A stretch of DNA of 64,000 nucleotides from the NCBI RefSeq assembly GCF_001858025.1, contig NZ_LZQD01000001.1, positions 1,383,151 through 1,447,150 on the forward strand, given 5' to 3'. The notes beneath the pieces are model-generated. The model was not told the origin of the DNA. It searched no databases and saw nothing but the letters and a program-made list of their open reading frames with translations. Made by a program: the position numbers and the translations under genes. This stretch comes from Trichormus sp. NMC-1. Its GTDB lineage: Bacteria > Cyanobacteriota > Cyanobacteriia > Cyanobacteriales > Nostocaceae. How positions within the stretch are numbered: the first letter of the stretch is position 1; the number at the start of each line of letters is the position of its first letter. Of the stretch, positions 63,080 through 64,000 are shown piece by piece.

Positions 63080-64000
63080 ATGAATATCAAAATTCCTTTA
63101 GCATGGCTACAGCTTGCCCAGCAAAAAGTGCGTTTTGTGGTAGCTGTAGCTGGGATTGCATTTATTGTGCTGCTGATGTTTATTCAACTTGGTTTCCAAG
63201 ATGCACTTTATTCTAGTGCTACCGCAGTTCATCAAAATCTCAAGGGGGATTTATTTTTAGTCAGTTCTCAATATAAATCCTTGACTTCTAATCAAAGTTT
63301 TTCTCGGACTCGTTTATATCAAACATTAGGCTTTGATGGTGTCGAGTCGGTTAGTCCCATGTATTTGCAATTTGCTAAATTAAAAAATCCTGCTACTGGT
63401 GAAAAATATTCAATATATGTAATTGGTTTTGATCCAGGAAAACCAGTCATAAATATTCCCGAACTGGAACAGAATTTAGATAAACTCAAAATTCCTGATA
63501 TCATGTTTTTTGACAGAGATTCCCGACCAGAATTTGGTCCTATAGCAGCAAAATTTGAGCGAGGAGATACTGATCAAACAGTTGAAATATTTCCTTTTGA
63601 TGCCGTCAAAGGTTATCGAGTCAGAGTAGGTGGTTTATTCAGTTTAGGTCCTTCCTTTGGTGTAGATGGAAATTTAATTGTTAGTGACTCAACTTTCTTA
63701 AGAATAAATCCCAATTCTCGTCCTGTAGAAAAGATAGATATCGGAATTATCAAACTTAAATCTGGTGTTAATCCCAATCAAGTTTTGAAAAATTTGCAAG
63801 CAACTTTACCTAATGATGTGCAGATTTTTACTCGTCAAGGCTTTATTGATTTTGAAAAAAAATATTGGGCTGTAAGAACTCCTATTGGTTTCATACTGAA
63901 CCTGATGCTAACAATGGCTTCTGTTGTTGGTGTAGTGATCGTTTATCAAATTCTTTACAGCAATATTGCCACTCAATTTATTGCCTACGCAACTTTAAAA
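63080..64000 (+). CDS. devC: DevC/HgdC-type ABC exporter permease, cut by window end
   Basis: First 307 residues; the frame continues beyond 64000. MNIKIPLAWLQLAQQKVRF is the cytoplasmic start, then a first membrane helix (VAVAGIAFIVLLMFIQLGFQ), a large periplasmic MacB-like domain of about 210 aa, and a second helix (TPIGFILNLMLTMASVVGVV) near the end, followed by SNIATQFIAYATLK, typical of DevC before the conserved coupling region. It is the permease of the DevBCA-type glycolipid exporter. The ATPase should follow outside the window. Confidence 0.9.
   Translation, partial: MNIKIPLAWLQLAQQKVRFVVAVAGIAFIVLLMFIQLGFQDALYSSATAVHQNLKGDLFLVSSQYKSLTSNQSFSRTRLYQTLGFDGVESVSPMYLQFAKLKNPATGEKYSIYVIGFDPGKPVINIPELEQNLDKLKIPDIMFFDRDSRPEFGPIAAKFERGDTDQTVEIFPFDAVKGYRVRVGGLFSLGPSFGVDGNLIVSDSTFLRINPNSRPVEKIDIGIIKLKSGVNPNQVLKNLQATLPNDVQIFTRQGFIDFEKKYWAVRTPIGFILNLMLTMASVVGVVIVYQILYSNIATQFIAYATLK

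Overview
The window looks like a chromosomal segment of a filamentous, heterocyst-forming cyanobacterium (Nostocales, Nostoc/Anabaena-like). The evidence is a complete heterocyst-glycolipid polyketide cluster with the adjacent phosphopantetheinyl transferase (hetI type) and a DevB/DevC-type exporter, photosystem II psbB-psbT, chlP, the circadian output regulator rpaA, many HIP1 octamers (GCGATCGC), heptamer short tandem repeats and several families of dispersed palindromes typical of these genomes. The DNA is AT-rich. No species call is possible from the sequence alone.

Layout. 0-8 kb: Tat-exported PhoD-type phosphatase, a two-domain SagB/nitroreductase-like protein, an alpha/beta hydrolase, a zinc-ribbon Ser/Thr kinase with a C-terminal extracytoplasmic part, remnants of an Rpn-type nuclease gene and an ABC-2 permease. 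8.5-13.4 kb: two DUF2231 membrane proteins followed by coxB-coxA-coxC. CoxB has lost its CuA ligands, so this is probably the alternative (Cox3/ARTO-type, quinol-oxidising) terminal oxidase. 13.5-18 kb: an accessory region with a C5-cytosine methyltransferase, a restriction endonuclease gene broken by a 1,140-bp insertion sequence (5-bp target duplication) and an in-frame amber codon, a truncated zeta-toxin-like ATPase, a MAPEG protein and tRNA-Gly(CCC). 18-28 kb: an HD phosphohydrolase, the pieces of a peptide/oligopeptide ABC importer (two permeases and a binding lipoprotein), a single-chain type ISP/IIG restriction-modification enzyme, a 190-bp tandem duplication and a six-copy array of 187-bp repeats. 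28-30 kb: Uma2 nuclease, an unpaired YefM-like antitoxin and a DGQHR-containing protein of unknown role.

30.8-41 kb is mostly housekeeping: psbB, psbT, ribosomal protein S1 (three S1 domains), a HAD hydrolase, a WD40 protein with an unrecognised N-terminal half, cysA, chlP and rpaA, plus a small MITE. 41-64 kb is the heterocyst-envelope region: an alpha/beta hydrolase, hetI (plus strand), then on the minus strand an SDR, hglB (ACP-thioester reductase), a PfaD-type enoyl reductase, a chain-length-factor/AT protein, a KS, a KR-DH protein and the large HglE synthase. A DevB/HgdB-like membrane fusion protein and a DevC/HgdC-like permease, cut by the window end, diverge from hglE across a 2-kb gap.

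How it fits together: HetI would activate the ACP domains of HglE and HglB. HglE with the separate KS, CLF-AT, KR-DH and enoyl-reductase proteins would build a reduced long chain, HglB would release it reductively, and the divergent exporter would deposit the glycolipid in the heterocyst envelope. The CuA-less oxidase would help keep the heterocyst micro-oxic. Most notable observations: a ketoreductase apparently split between HglE and the next gene, dispersed repeats translated as HglE linkers, the broken restriction gene with a surviving methyltransferase, the CuA-less CoxB with its DUF2231 partners, and the SDR in the hetN position without the RGSGR motif.
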